NCBI GenBank assembly: GCA_964398355.1
Contig: CAYNMM010000063.1
Coordinates: forward strand, 1-41,444
Length of the DNA stretch: 41,444 nucleotides
Direction: 5' to 3'
Source of the DNA: WFZT01 sp964398355
Lineage (GTDB): Bacteria > Hydrothermota > Hydrothermia > B15-G9 > WFZT01
In this document: piece by piece, positions 1-8,073 of the stretch
Layout: every line of letters starts with the position of its first letter
Position numbering within the stretch: position 1 is the first letter of the stretch
Notes under the pieces: generated by a model
Seen by the model: only the letters and a program-made list of their open reading frames with translations
Databases searched by the model: none
Told to the model about the DNA's origin: nothing
Translations under genes and position numbers: made by a program

Positions 1-645
1 GAAGGAGGACGACTCTTTTATCTTTGGAGCAGGCTTTACCAGGTAGTAATCCATGCTGTTTATAGGAATATTCTGGGGCAGTGACACTTGATTGAAGAAG
101 GCCGTTGTGAATTCATTGGAAGGTATGTACGAGGGAGTGAAAAGCGGTACGAATGCAAATTCAAAATTAACAACCGATGTTGAGTAGAAAGCACGCAACG
201 CATTGACGGGTAATTTATCACCGAAATTCAAAAAGTCATCCATGTCGTATGGATTCAGATTGCTCGTTGGGTTTATTTTATCCGCTGTTCCCCAGTTGAT
301 CTCCTGTTTGCCTATCCTCAGGTCGAGATTCGGGAGAAGAAATCCGTAAATATCCGCATACGCCTCTCCAAGTCTGTAGGACACTGGACTCACATCAGTT
401 CTGGCAGTCAGATCTCCTAATTCGTTGACTTGAGGAAATCCGTTTGATGTCAGGTAACATTCCACTTTGAGATGAAGATGTTCGTTGAGATCACCTTCCA
501 TGTTCAACTTGAACGTGAGGCGGTTGAGCGTCCATCTTGCAGAGTCTTTGTTTGCCCAATACCTGGCGTAATATTCTATAAATCCTCCTGGATTTACACC
601 GGCAAAAAGTGGAAGGCCAATAAGTAAAATTAGTAATTTCCTCAT
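1..645 (-). CDS. Outer-membrane beta-barrel (porin-like) protein, 3' end missing
   Basis: Open frame of 215 codons that runs off the left edge, so the C-terminus is missing. ATG at 645 follows a clear GGAGGT ribosome site. The N-terminus is a short signal peptide (MRKLLILLIGLPLFAG). The mature part is rich in aromatic residues and alternating hydrophobic/polar strands and has a stretch reading RIGKQEINWGTADKINPTS, like the conserved RxGxQxxxWG region of DUF1302-type and related large beta-barrel proteins. It lies 14 bases downstream of the LolA-like gene and is probably the last gene of the RND-LolA-barrel operon. Role inferred: outer-membrane component of an envelope lipid or hydrophobic-compound export route. 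Family assignment is tentative; the barrel nature is more secure than the family name. Confidence 0.7.
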   Translation of the reverse strand, partial: MRKLLILLIGLPLFAGVNPGGFIEYYARYWANKDSARWTLNRLTFKLNMEGDLNEHLHLKVECYLTSNGFPQVNELGDLTARTDVSPVSYRLGEAYADIYGFLLPNLDLRIGKQEINWGTADKINPTSNLNPYDMDDFLNFGDKLPVNALRAFYSTSVVNFEFAFVPLFTPSYIPSNEFTTAFFNQVSLPQNIPINSMDYYLVKPAPKIKESSSF

Positions 646-659
646 TTTTTGACCTCCTT

Positions 660-1388
660 TTAGTGCATTTTTCTGAGTGTCCGCTTCGAGAAGAAACTAT
701 TGGGAATGCCCGTGTCCAGTTTTATGTCTTTTAATTTCATTATCGTTGTATGCTGTTTCTTCACATCTTTCATATCCATTTCGCCAGAGATCCAGTAATT
801 TTTGATCTTTCTGATGTTTTTGAAGGTCAGTATCTTCCACAGATTTCCACTTTTATCGTAAAATTCTATCTTCAGGATGTGATATGTCTTTTTATCCACC
901 CACATTTTCAGGTATCCGTAATCTTTTTTGACCCCTGGCTTGGGGGTTAGTTTTAAAACGTAGGTGGAATCGGTTTCGCTTAGCAGAGTGGGGTTGTAAT
1001 CCTTTGAATATTTGAAAGTAGAGAGGTCATCGTATGTGAAATCGGTTCCGGCGAACGTGGAATTTTTGACATGAGAAGCGATCCTTCTGATCTTTTTGAA
1101 TGCAGGGAAATAAACGTACATCACGTCATGTGGAAGCGAAAGGAAAGCAATTCCACGTTGATCCGCAGGTTTTGTAAATCGTATCAACCGGTATGAATCG
1201 CCTTTCTGGTACGATTCCCCCTCTCTTATGCTTTTCTCACCATGTTTGTCTATCAGGATCATTATCATCTTCATCTCTCTATCTTTCGGGGCATTCATTA
1301 CGGAGTCCACACGGGAAAGAATTACCTTTGCGTTTTGATTAGCCAATAGTGGTAATGCCATAAGTAGTGTTATAATCCACTTTCTCAT
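660..1388 (-). CDS. LolA-like outer membrane lipoprotein-sorting protein
   Basis: A 242-residue protein with a signal peptide ending near residue 20 (ALPLLANQNA). The rest matches the family annotated as 'outer membrane lipoprotein-sorting protein' that accompanies MMPL/RND exporters: a LolA/LppX-like fold expected to hold a lipid or lipoprotein in the periplasm. Visible traits are FLSLPHDVMYVYFPAFKKIRR, FAGTDFTYDDL and KMWVDKKTYHILKIEFYD, which are typical of this group. ATG at 1388 has a GGAGG site. The RND gene stops 1 base upstream, so the two are almost certainly co-transcribed. It is not a canonical LolA of the LolCDE pathway; the partner here is the RND protein. Confidence 0.82.
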   Translation of the reverse strand: MRKWIITLLMALPLLANQNAKVILSRVDSVMNAPKDREMKMIMILIDKHGEKSIREGESYQKGDSYRLIRFTKPADQRGIAFLSLPHDVMYVYFPAFKKIRRIASHVKNSTFAGTDFTYDDLSTFKYSKDYNPTLLSETDSTYVLKLTPKPGVKKDYGYLKMWVDKKTYHILKIEFYDKSGNLWKILTFKNIRKIKNYWISGEMDMKDVKKQHTTIMKLKDIKLDTGIPNSFFSKRTLRKMH

Positions 1389-1389
1389 T

Positions 1390-4218
1390 TTACCTACCTC
1401 CTTTCAGTTTTCTTTCAGTTAAAATCAAAGCCGGTAAAATTGTTGTTGCAAAAATGGCACTGAGAAGCATGGTCAGAGCAACCATCCACCCAAATGTCCT
1501 TAGCGGAATCAATTCAGCAAAGATCAGGACAAGGAAACCGAGGCCAACGGTTAAGGCGTTGAGATAAATTGCTTTACCTGTTGTAAGCAGTGTTTTTTCA
1601 AGAGCTTCCTCGTTTTTCAGTCCATTGGCGATCTCTTTCCTGAATCTTGAGGTGAAATGAATTACGTAATCAATTCCGATTCCAATCACAATTGCGGCAA
1701 TCATCATTGTAGCATTGTCGAGAGGAATCCCTGTGAACCCCATTATGAAGAATACGAAAGCAACCACAAGAAGGATCGGGATGATGCCGATTAATCCACC
1801 GAATATAGATGATAACTGTAGCGAAACGAGAATTGTTACAAGAATAAAGGCCAGGATGAAACTCTGCTTCTGGGATTTCAGGAGACTCAGATGGAACTGG
1901 TCGTAAATTTTTAAGAAACCATTGTTTACCGCCTCAAATTTGAAGGACTCTCCCTTTACAATTCCACCAGGAATGTAAATCTGGTCCTCAAATAGTTGAT
2001 AGAGATCACCCTCTATATCTTCGACAAGGTGTCCATCTGGTTTAAGACCTGTGGATTTGAGGATTTCCCCTGTCAATCCTCTCGTTGCGGCCATTTTCCT
2101 GGTATTTCCGATCAATGAAGATACATAGGAATAAGCGTCATTAAGGGTCTCATTGTCCAGTTTTTTGATATGTTTTTCGAGGATACTTCTGAACCTTTTT
2201 GCACTGAAGGTGCCATTCTCTGCTGTGTTGGTTATCTCATTTGATATTGATCTGGCAACATCTTCCCTTAGCTCAATATCGAATTCATTGTAAAAATACT
2301 CAAAGAGGTTTTTTCTTAGTTTGTCCAGATCACTTTGGGTTAACTGCTCATTTGAAGGAGTCTGGAGTATTTTCACAATAGTCGAGGTTGGAACATTTTT
2401 CCCGGTTCTGTACTGAATATCCCATTTTATTTCCTGGGCAACTCTCGATATCAGAATGGAATCTACGGTTGATTTTAATGAATCCGGTATGGCCTCCCTC
2501 CTGCAAATTATTCCATTCCTAACCATGTCCTTTTCAATAAAATTCTCAATCGAATCCACCGTCGAGACTATGTAATGTGTCTCGGGTCTTGAAAATCTTG
2601 CCTGCACTATCCCCTCGGTGTATTTATGATCAACCATCTGGTCAAGGATATCCTGTCCTTCGAGCATAAAAAGTAGGTTTGCCACGCTTTCTCTGTCCAG
2701 TGGAATTTCCCTGACGTTATTCATGACAAAATTTTCTTCGGAAATAAGTGAGGCAAGTGATTGGGGGTTATTTACTCCGTCAAGGTGTCTTAAGTACTTT
2801 TCCAGTCGGTACATCTCACTCAGGACTGCGGGATTTTTGAGATTCCCCTTGATGTAAATCTGGATGGGGATCGAGCCACCGAAGTACTTCTGGAAAATCT
2901 TCTCCGATCTTCTCAGGTCACTGTTCTTGGGGAAATAATCGAGGAGATTAACACTGGTCTTTATTTTCGTTGTGCCGATCACTCCCAGAATGAAGACAAT
3001 GAAACCGAGGGATAGTATCAGTTTTTCATTTCTTACCACAAACTTTGCTGCCGGTTCAATGGTTTTTTCAAGCAGATTTGATCCACTCTCAAGATATTTG
3101 AATTTCGACGATGGAGGTGGAAGAAGGGAGAGTATCGCAGGTAAAAGTGTCAGAGACAAGAGAAGAGCAGTGAATACACCAAAGGCAGAGAAAATACCAA
3201 AATCCGTTACAGATACGAGATATGCCCCTGCAAATGAAATGAAACCAGCGATGGTGGTTAAACCCGATAAAATGATGGGAATTCCAACTCCCATAAAAGT
3301 ATCAAGAAGAGTTTTGTGGGTATCCCCGTTTTTAGTCTCTTCTCTATATCTCGAAATGAAGTGAATACTGTAGGCAGTCCCAATCGCAATGAGGAGCACG
3401 GGGAGGATGTTCGAAATTACAGACAGGGGTCGATGTAAAGTTGCCATTAATCCAATAGTCCATACGACAGAAATAGCTACAATTAAGAGTGGAAGCAGGA
3501 CTCCTCTCAGATTATGCAGCCCGAGGAAAAGCACAATCATTACCACAATGGAAACCACAGGGATCAGCCTTTTCAGGTCTTTCATAATGTAGTCATTCAC
3601 TTCAATCATTTGCATGGGAAGACCACTAAAGTACACCTCAGGATGGAGGCCGGACTTTGAAATTTCATCAAAGGTTATTCTCTTAATCTCTTTGGCAACC
3701 TTTATCCTGTCCCTTGTTTCTCCAAGCCTGACGATAATGAGTGCAATTTTCCCATCCGGTGATATAATTTTCCCCCTGTACATGTCTTTTCTAAGAACAT
3801 ATTCCCTGAGATGCTCAAGAGACGAGCGGTCTCGAGGGATGTTCCCCTCTTCGAGGAGATTTGTTACTTCCAATCCCTCGTCAGACTTTCTGATGTCAAT
3901 TATGTTCGTTAAACTTGTTACCGATGCGACCCCTTTTATGCCTGAAAATCTATCAGTAAGCTTCTCGAGTAAAGTTAGATTTTTATAGGTGAAAATGTTG
4001 TCGGTCTTCAGAGCCACGAGAACAATTTCATTTCCCCCAAACTTCTCACCAATATAGTTGAACAGCTTTACCTCAGGAGCATCCTGCTTCAGATATTTCG
4101 CCAGGTCACTTTCAATCCTGATTTTTCTCAGTTGAAATGAGAAAAACACTGTGAGAAGCCCTGTGAGTATGATTATCGGAATTCTTATCCTCAGAACGAA
4201 TTTTCCGAATTTTTCCAT
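1390..4218 (-). CDS. RND superfamily (MMPL-type) exporter
   Basis: A 942-residue inner-membrane transporter with the duplicated RND layout. It has one N-terminal helix (about 10-28), a large periplasmic loop, a five-helix block (about 215-370), a seventh helix near 400, a second long loop and a final five-helix block (about 755-935). Each block carries the related helix-4 signature: LLIAIGTAYSIHFISRYREE in the first half and AIVIGIGIDYVIHFTSRFRK in the second. COG1033-type 'predicted exporters' of this length move lipids or hydrophobic compounds using the proton or sodium gradient; the substrate here is unknown. GAGGAGG precedes the ATG. Its promoter overlaps a palindrome likely bound by the adjacent TetR protein, and a LolA-like and a barrel gene follow. 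Confidence 0.9.
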   Translation of the reverse strand: MEKFGKFVLRIRIPIIILTGLLTVFFSFQLRKIRIESDLAKYLKQDAPEVKLFNYIGEKFGGNEIVLVALKTDNIFTYKNLTLLEKLTDRFSGIKGVASVTSLTNIIDIRKSDEGLEVTNLLEEGNIPRDRSSLEHLREYVLRKDMYRGKIISPDGKIALIIVRLGETRDRIKVAKEIKRITFDEISKSGLHPEVYFSGLPMQMIEVNDYIMKDLKRLIPVVSIVVMIVLFLGLHNLRGVLLPLLIVAISVVWTIGLMATLHRPLSVISNILPVLLIAIGTAYSIHFISRYREETKNGDTHKTLLDTFMGVGIPIILSGLTTIAGFISFAGAYLVSVTDFGIFSAFGVFTALLLSLTLLPAILSLLPPPSSKFKYLESGSNLLEKTIEPAAKFVVRNEKLILSLGFIVFILGVIGTTKIKTSVNLLDYFPKNSDLRRSEKIFQKYFGGSIPIQIYIKGNLKNPAVLSEMYRLEKYLRHLDGVNNPQSLASLISEENFVMNNVREIPLDRESVANLLFMLEGQDILDQMVDHKYTEGIVQARFSRPETHYIVSTVDSIENFIEKDMVRNGIICRREAIPDSLKSTVDSILISRVAQEIKWDIQYRTGKNVPTSTIVKILQTPSNEQLTQSDLDKLRKNLFEYFYNEFDIELREDVARSISNEITNTAENGTFSAKRFRSILEKHIKKLDNETLNDAYSYVSSLIGNTRKMAATRGLTGEILKSTGLKPDGHLVEDIEGDLYQLFEDQIYIPGGIVKGESFKFEAVNNGFLKIYDQFHLSLLKSQKQSFILAFILVTILVSLQLSSIFGGLIGIIPILLVVAFVFFIMGFTGIPLDNATMMIAAIVIGIGIDYVIHFTSRFRKEIANGLKNEEALEKTLLTTGKAIYLNALTVGLGFLVLIFAELIPLRTFGWMVALTMLLSAIFATTILPALILTERKLKGGR

Positions 4219-4243
4219 CGCCTCATCCTCCTCTCTAATATTC

Positions 4244-4264
4244 GACCAAATTGTTTATTTGGTC
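4244..4264. promoter_or_regulatory. Palindromic operator in front of the RND operon
   Basis: A perfect inverted repeat, GACCAAAT-N5-ATTTGGTC, lies between the tetR stop and the RND start codon. On the minus strand it sits just after a TTGACC element (4277-4272), where a -35 would place the -10 inside the palindrome. Location and symmetry suit a TetR-family operator; the regulator is encoded immediately upstream. Confidence 0.65.
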
Positions 4265-4288
4265 TAATTGAGGTCAAAAAATTTTGTA

Positions 4289-4894
4289 TTACTGCTGTTC
4301 TGCACATTTTTTTGATATACCCTTGATAAAAATATCGAGGAAAATGTCGAGTGCCTCATCAAGGTCGAGCTCCCGATCCTCAAATTTCAATGCTTCACCG
4401 GTGGCAAGTGGATATTCGAGTCCCTGCATGGCCTGAAGAATTAAGAATGCGTAAAGTCGAGTGTCTGGAATGTTGAAAATACCTTTTTTTACACCCTCGT
4501 CAAATATTTCACTCAGGGTGTCTATTTCGAATCTGTTGTATCTCTCCCTCTCCTTACGGATGAATGGAAGGTACTGGAAATACTCCTCTTTCATCGTTGA
4601 ATAGTAGACAGCCAGCCTTGATAGATACTCGAATCGAACTTTTGTATAAACTCTTATTTTTTGCACTGGGTCATCGATGTTTTCGATAGATTTTTTTAGC
4701 ATGAATCTTAGTGTCTCCCCCTCCTTGTCTATAATTTCCTTAAAAATTTCCTCCTTGGAAGTGAAATAGTGGTAAATAGTTGCTTTAGCAATCCTTGAAG
4801 CCTTGGCAATATCTTCCATTGTTGTCTTTTTAAATCCGAACTTTCCGATCAATTCGCGTGCGGCTTCTATGATCCTTTCTCTTTTACCTGGCAT
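4289..4894 (-). CDS. TetR/AcrR family transcriptional regulator
   Basis: 201 residues, normal TetR length. The N-terminal HTH (about 8-52) reads FGFKKTTMEDIAKASRIAKA followed by TIYHYFTSKEEIF, the classic TetR DNA-binding segment. The C-terminal ligand domain is divergent, as usual, so the inducer cannot be told. It lies directly upstream of, and in the same direction as, the RND-LolA-barrel genes, with a palindrome between. A second palindrome lies inside its own promoter, suggesting autorepression. ATG at 4894 has no Shine-Dalgarno sequence; the predicted -10 ends 7-8 bases upstream, suggesting a leaderless mRNA. Confidence 0.9.
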   Translation of the reverse strand: MPGKRERIIEAARELIGKFGFKKTTMEDIAKASRIAKATIYHYFTSKEEIFKEIIDKEGETLRFMLKKSIENIDDPVQKIRVYTKVRFEYLSRLAVYYSTMKEEYFQYLPFIRKERERYNRFEIDTLSEIFDEGVKKGIFNIPDTRLYAFLILQAMQGLEYPLATGEALKFEDRELDLDEALDIFLDIFIKGISKKCAEQQ

Positions 4895-4902
4895 GGTTTT
4901 GT

Positions 4903-4932
4903 ATTAATCGACTATTTTGTTCGATTTGTCAA
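4903..4932 (-). promoter_or_regulatory. tetR promoter with embedded inverted repeat
   Basis: On the minus strand TTGACA (4932-4927) is followed after 18 bases by ATTAAT (4908-4903). The spacer holds an inverted repeat, AATCGA-N9-TCGATT (4906-4926), placed where a repressor would block RNA polymerase. The ATG begins 8 bases after the -10. The half-site differs from that of the RND operator. Confidence 0.5.
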
Positions 4933-4969
4933 TAGTATGTCCTGGGAGTTCGATAAATATCTAATCGCA

Positions 4970-5905
4970 TCCCCTCCTGCATTGCTATAGTTCTACTGGC
5001 AATGTCCCCTCCTACTTCATGAGAGGGGAGGTTGTACATGATCCTTCTCACATGCTGCCGGGGACACTCTTCAAACCCCTCTCCCGCAAAGCTTTGCTTT
5101 GTGGGTGGATCATCTTTCCAAACCCCTCCCCCACGAAGTGGGGGAGGATAAAGGAGGGGGCAAAAAGAGTGAATTTGACAGGGAAAAGCGGGCGGGGTTT
5201 TTGTTACCCTCCCCTTAATCCCCTCCCGCACGGCGGGAGGGGAGGTGGTCGGTGAACTCCCGCAAGCGGGAGGGGGAATTACGGTTGATTCCTTTCCCTT
5301 CTTAGAAGGAGAATTGTGAGATACACTCCTGCAAAGTGGGAGGGGAGTTTGTGTGTGAACCCTCCCTCAAACCACAGGGGAAATTGTGGGATGAGCTCCC
5401 GTATGTGGAAAGGGAGAGATAACCTCTACCACTTCGTTGGAGAGAAGAATTGTAAAATGGGTATTTGTGGGTGAGAGGAGAAATTGCGTGTATTCTCACA
5501 AACTGCTTTTCATTGTGTTTGGGGACACTCGACAACTCCCACTTCGCGGATAGTCCCTCTTCAAACCCCTTCCCCGCAGCGTGTTAGTACTGTAGGGGAT
5601 TTTCCTTTAATCCCTCCTCACGGCACGGAAATTCTGAATATTTATACATAAACTTAAAAAACATGGGCAATATCAGTCCCCACGCGCAGCGCAGGGAAAG
5701 ATTGTGATGGTGACTTCATAAAGTGGCTATCCCTCGTGCCTCCTTCTAAAAAGTGGGACTTTTTCAAATCCTCCTTTGAAACAGGGGAAACAGGGAAAAC
5801 CGATAGCCATTCAACATTGCTCTCTTCTTTGGGGAAAGTAGGCAGGAGTAGCGTCATTTGTACTTTTTGGAAATCTCTCTGTACTTCAAACTGAGGTTCA
5901 AACAT
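4970..5905. repeat. Non-coding array of C-rich/G-rich hairpin (REP-like) units
   Basis: About 0.9 kb without a credible gene. Short hairpins recur every 30-80 bases, with arms such as CCCCTCCCGC-ACG-GCGGGAGGGG (about 5219-5241), CCCCCAC-GAA-GTGGGGG (about 5129-5145) and CTCCCGC-AA-GCGGGAG (about 5257-5272). The part at 5138-5220 (GGGGGAGGATAAAGGAGGGGG ... TTTGACAGGG) is repeated near 7430-7500 and 18600-18690. The part near 5628-5680 (AAAAAACATGGGCAATATCAG) recurs at 30505-30533 and inverted at about 7565-7600. ORFs in this stretch are low-complexity artefacts of the repeats. The remainder to about 6050 shows nothing recognisable. Confidence 0.75.
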
Positions 5906-6062
5906 GCAGTAACTTTGATTTTAAATAAACGGCAAATATCTTTGCAAAATGGATACACTCTGATGAAATTACAGCCGAAGGTCTGAGGGGAAAATAGTTA
6001 TCTAATTTATCGATTAGAAAATTCCAGTGATTTTTTGGAAAGGGATAAAAAAATAAAAGAGC

Positions 6063-6090
6063 GGGCGGCCGCACTCAAGTGCGGCCGCCC
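6063..6090 (-). terminator. GC-rich hairpin after the PDO gene
   Basis: Perfect stem GGGCGGCCGCACT / AGTGCGGCCGCCC with a two-base tip, 16 bases past the stop codon of the minus-strand gene. On the minus strand a U-rich stretch (TCTTTTATTTTTTTATCCC) follows, as expected of an intrinsic terminator. The stem shares the GGGCGGCC core seen in other gene-end hairpins of this window. Confidence 0.8.
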
Positions 6091-6106
6091 CACAATCATA
6101 AAATTC

Positions 6107-6775
6107 TTAAACTTCCACTTCAACTGCCTCGAGTACCTTCTCAAGGAATTGGGGCTCGGGCAGGGCTCCTTCGAATTCAACTTTGTCGTTTACGATAATC
6201 TTTGGAACTGCGTACACGCCGTATTTGTCTGCCAGTTGTGGAAACTCTATAGATTCGATCATATCTCCTCTAATATTTTCACTTTCAATCGCCATTTTGT
6301 GGGCAAGCATTACCGCTCTTGGGCAATATGGACATGTTGGAGTTATGAAAACCTGTATATGAACAGGCTGCTTTAAATTTTTAATAGAGTTTTTCGTTTT
6401 CTCTGATAGATCAGTTGAACCTGTGGATGCTCCTACAATACTTTCAATCAGGGATGTAAATTCGTATCCGGATGGAATACCGAAAAATCTTATACCAAAA
6501 TCTTTCTCTTCGCCATTTTTGATCTGTATGGGGATGATAGCCGGGACTTTGTCGACTCCGAATTTTTCAGCCAGATCCTTTTCGTCAACAAGGTTATGGA
6601 CCTCAACCTTGATTTTGTCTGATAGACCCTCGACCTCTTTCAGAATCATCTCTGTATCGGGGCAATAATCGCAGTTTATGTTCTGTGTGAAGAATACAAT
6701 TTTTACGTCGTTCTTCATCTTCTCGGAGAAGAGGTTTTTAAGATACTCTCTATCTTTTTCTCCTAACAATGCCAT
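6107..6775 (-). CDS. Glutaredoxin-like protein disulfide oxidoreductase (PDO)
   Basis: 222 residues forming two consecutive thioredoxin folds, each with a redox CXXC: CDYC at residues 35-38 and CPYC at 148-151. Each fold has its cis-proline region (VPAI near 78; VPKI in the second). This two-site architecture is the PDO family of Pyrococcus/Sulfolobus and thermophilic bacteria, which makes, breaks and isomerises disulfides in cytosolic proteins, often with a thioredoxin reductase as electron donor. No signal peptide. It starts with a GGAGGTG site and follows the zinc-ribbon gene by 22 bases, so both are probably read from the promoter at 7013-7041. A marker for thermophily and intracellular disulfides. 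Confidence 0.92.
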   Translation of the reverse strand: MALLGEKDREYLKNLFSEKMKNDVKIVFFTQNINCDYCPDTEMILKEVEGLSDKIKVEVHNLVDEKDLAEKFGVDKVPAIIPIQIKNGEEKDFGIRFFGIPSGYEFTSLIESIVGASTGSTDLSEKTKNSIKNLKQPVHIQVFITPTCPYCPRAVMLAHKMAIESENIRGDMIESIEFPQLADKYGVYAVPKIIVNDKVEFEGALPEPQFLEKVLEAVEVEV

Positions 6776-6797
6776 TTAAATTCACCTCCTAATGATT

Positions 6798-6989
6798 TTA
6801 ACAGGTTCTGGGAATGGTCCCGTAACCGCAGATTTCACAGACCAGATCTCCAGTGGGACCTCTTTTGATCCTTCCAAGTCCACAATTAGGGCAAATATCC
6901 CCTTCCTTTAGCATAATAAACATGGAAGAACTTGAGGCCTGCTTATTGACTTCCTTTTTGTCTTCTTTTGGAGCCCTTTCCTTTTCCAT
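6798..6989 (-). CDS. Small zinc-ribbon protein
   Basis: 63 residues: a charged, disordered N-terminus (MEKERAPKEDKKEVNKQ) followed by a zinc ribbon with C33-X2-C36 and C51-X2-C54, then a terminal Cys63. The CPNCG...CEICGYG spacing resembles rubredoxin-like and TFIIB/S27-type ribbons; no specific family can be named. It precedes PDO in the same transcription unit, so a redox or metal role is plausible but inferred. ATG at 6989 has no Shine-Dalgarno sequence and is immediately preceded by a palindromic operator; an internal ATG (MFIMLKEGD) is possible but would lose the charged tail. Confidence 0.7.
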   Translation of the reverse strand: MEKERAPKEDKKEVNKQASSSSMFIMLKEGDICPNCGLGRIKRGPTGDLVCEICGYGTIPRTC

Positions 6990-6994
6990 AATAG

Positions 6995-7011
6995 TTGACC
7001 AATTTGGTCAA
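6995..7011. promoter_or_regulatory. Perfect palindromic operator TTGACCAA-T-TTGGTCAA
   Basis: 17-base perfect palindrome lying between the predicted -10 and the ATG of the zinc-ribbon gene, that is at or just after the transcription start, an ideal block site. The TGACCAA/TTGGTCA half-site is common among TetR-type operators and shares GACCAA with the site in front of the RND operon, but the distance between half-sites differs (5 versus 13 bases). Confidence 0.65.
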
Positions 7012-7012
7012 T

Positions 7013-7041
7013 ATCTTACACGGTTTATGAAGTAATGTCAA
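7013..7041 (-). promoter_or_regulatory. Sigma-70 promoter of the zinc-ribbon/PDO operon
   Basis: Minus strand: TTGACA (7041-7036), 17-base spacer, TAAGAT (7018-7013). Near-consensus. It lies between the tRNA-Pro gene and the operator at 6995-7011. Confidence 0.7.
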
Positions 7042-7051
7042 TATAAAAAAA

Positions 7052-7126
7052 TCGGGGCGACTGGATTCGAACCAGCGACCTCTTGGTCCCGAACCAAGCG
7101 CGCTAACCGGACTGCGCTACGCCCCG
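7052..7126 (-). tRNA. tRNA-Pro (anticodon CGG)
   Basis: 75-base cloverleaf on the minus strand: acceptor CGGGGCG/CGCCCCG, D arm with GGTTAG, anticodon stem CTTGG/CCAAG with loop TTCGGGA giving anticodon CGG (reads CCG), T arm CTGG-TTCGAAT-CCAG, discriminator A. CCA is not encoded; a T-run follows directly (TTTTTT), a probable terminator. Confidence 0.95.
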
Positions 7127-7140
7127 ATCTTTTTCTCTGG

Positions 7141-7212
7141 CTGGGGCGGGTGGATTCGAACCACCACTACAGGATCCAAAATCCTGTGTCCTACCCATTA
7201 GACGACGCCCCA
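7141..7212 (-). tRNA. tRNA-Gln (anticodon TTG)
   Basis: 72-base cloverleaf: acceptor TGGGGCG/CGCCCCA, anticodon stem CAGGA/TCCTG with loop TTTTGGA giving TTG (reads CAA), T arm GTGG-TTCGAAT-CCAC, discriminator G. 14 bases separate it from tRNA-Pro, so both are probably processed from one transcript. CCA is not encoded. Confidence 0.95.
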
Positions 7213-7257
7213 GTTGGCTTCTTATTTTTACACTCCTGTTTATTTTATGTCAAGACG

Positions 7258-7970
7258 CAACTATTGATGGTGTTCGAAAAATATTTTACCAGTAACCACT
7301 TCCACTTTCACTTTACGGAAAAAACTCTCTTTATCTCCCCCTCTTGCTTGCGAGAAGATCCACCTATAATCTTCCCTCTCGCACGGCGGGAGGAAATGAA
7401 GGGGGGGACAATAAGACTATTATTCGCTTTTCCCCATCAAGTCTGCCCTTTCTGCCCCCTCCTTAATCCTCCCCCTCAAGACATCCGTCTTGTGGGGGAG
7501 GAGATTGATAAGTATCCCCCATACAGTGCTGACGTATCTTAGGGGAAGTGGACGGTAAGTGTCTTCCCCACAGTACTTGACATTACCCATGAAAATTTTA
7601 AAAATGACTTCAAACTGGTTATGTATTGAGAGGGAAGGTATAACGCAGATTTTTGCCCTCATAATGCAAAAATTATACAGAATTTATGAATAAAACAAAG
7701 AGAGGTTGTCCTCAAGGTTAAAAGTAATATCCATTATTTCCCTCATCTACTTTGCATGAGATTTCATCCTCAATTTTCTCTCCCGCTCTGCAGGAGTGGG
7801 TAAGGGGAAAGGCGAGAGTTCTTCTCCTTTATCTCCCCACTCACGGTGCTAAAGGCACTGCGTGGGGTCAGGTTAAAAATTACCATCCTCCTTTTCCCCA
7901 AAACATTTTTTTGAACGGCCTCAGGCACAACTCCTTTGATCCTGGCACCGGGTCCGCTGTCTAAAATTCC
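7258..7970. repeat. Dispersed composite repeat region, no gene
   Basis: Mosaic of modules found elsewhere in the window. 7258-7345 (GTGTTCGAAAAA, TTACCAGTAACCACTT, CGGAAAAAACTCTC) matches 30281-30372 and, inverted, 18721-18796. 7420-7500 inverted matches 5138-5220 and 18598-18690. 7778-7925 (CCGCTCTGCAGGAGTGG, AAGGGGAAAGGCGAGAGTT, CATTTTTTTGAACGGCC) matches 30360-30410 and 30600-30650. No ORF here has an RBS or protein-like composition. 7970-8073 shows nothing. Confidence 0.7.
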
Positions 7971-8073
7971 AGAAAGTCGAAAATTATATCTCCGAATAGA
8001 AATTGACTTCAAAAATTCTCCATAACAAGGTACTCAGGAATTACATTGGCAAATATTGCCCGTGATGAAAGCT

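Noticed and set aside
4970..5600. Regular repeats that might be a CRISPR array
   Set aside because: Units differ in sequence and spacing, there are no constant repeat/spacer lengths, and no cas genes are present.
4929..5905. Several ORFs of 77-100 codons on both strands
   Set aside because: They arise from C-rich/G-rich hairpin repeats, lack ribosome sites, and have low-complexity, Pro/Arg/Ser-rich translations that overlap each other.
7943..7957. TGGCAC-N7-GC, a sigma-54-like -24/-12 motif on the plus strand
   Set aside because: It lies in repeat-derived DNA with no plus-strand gene downstream, so it is probably chance.
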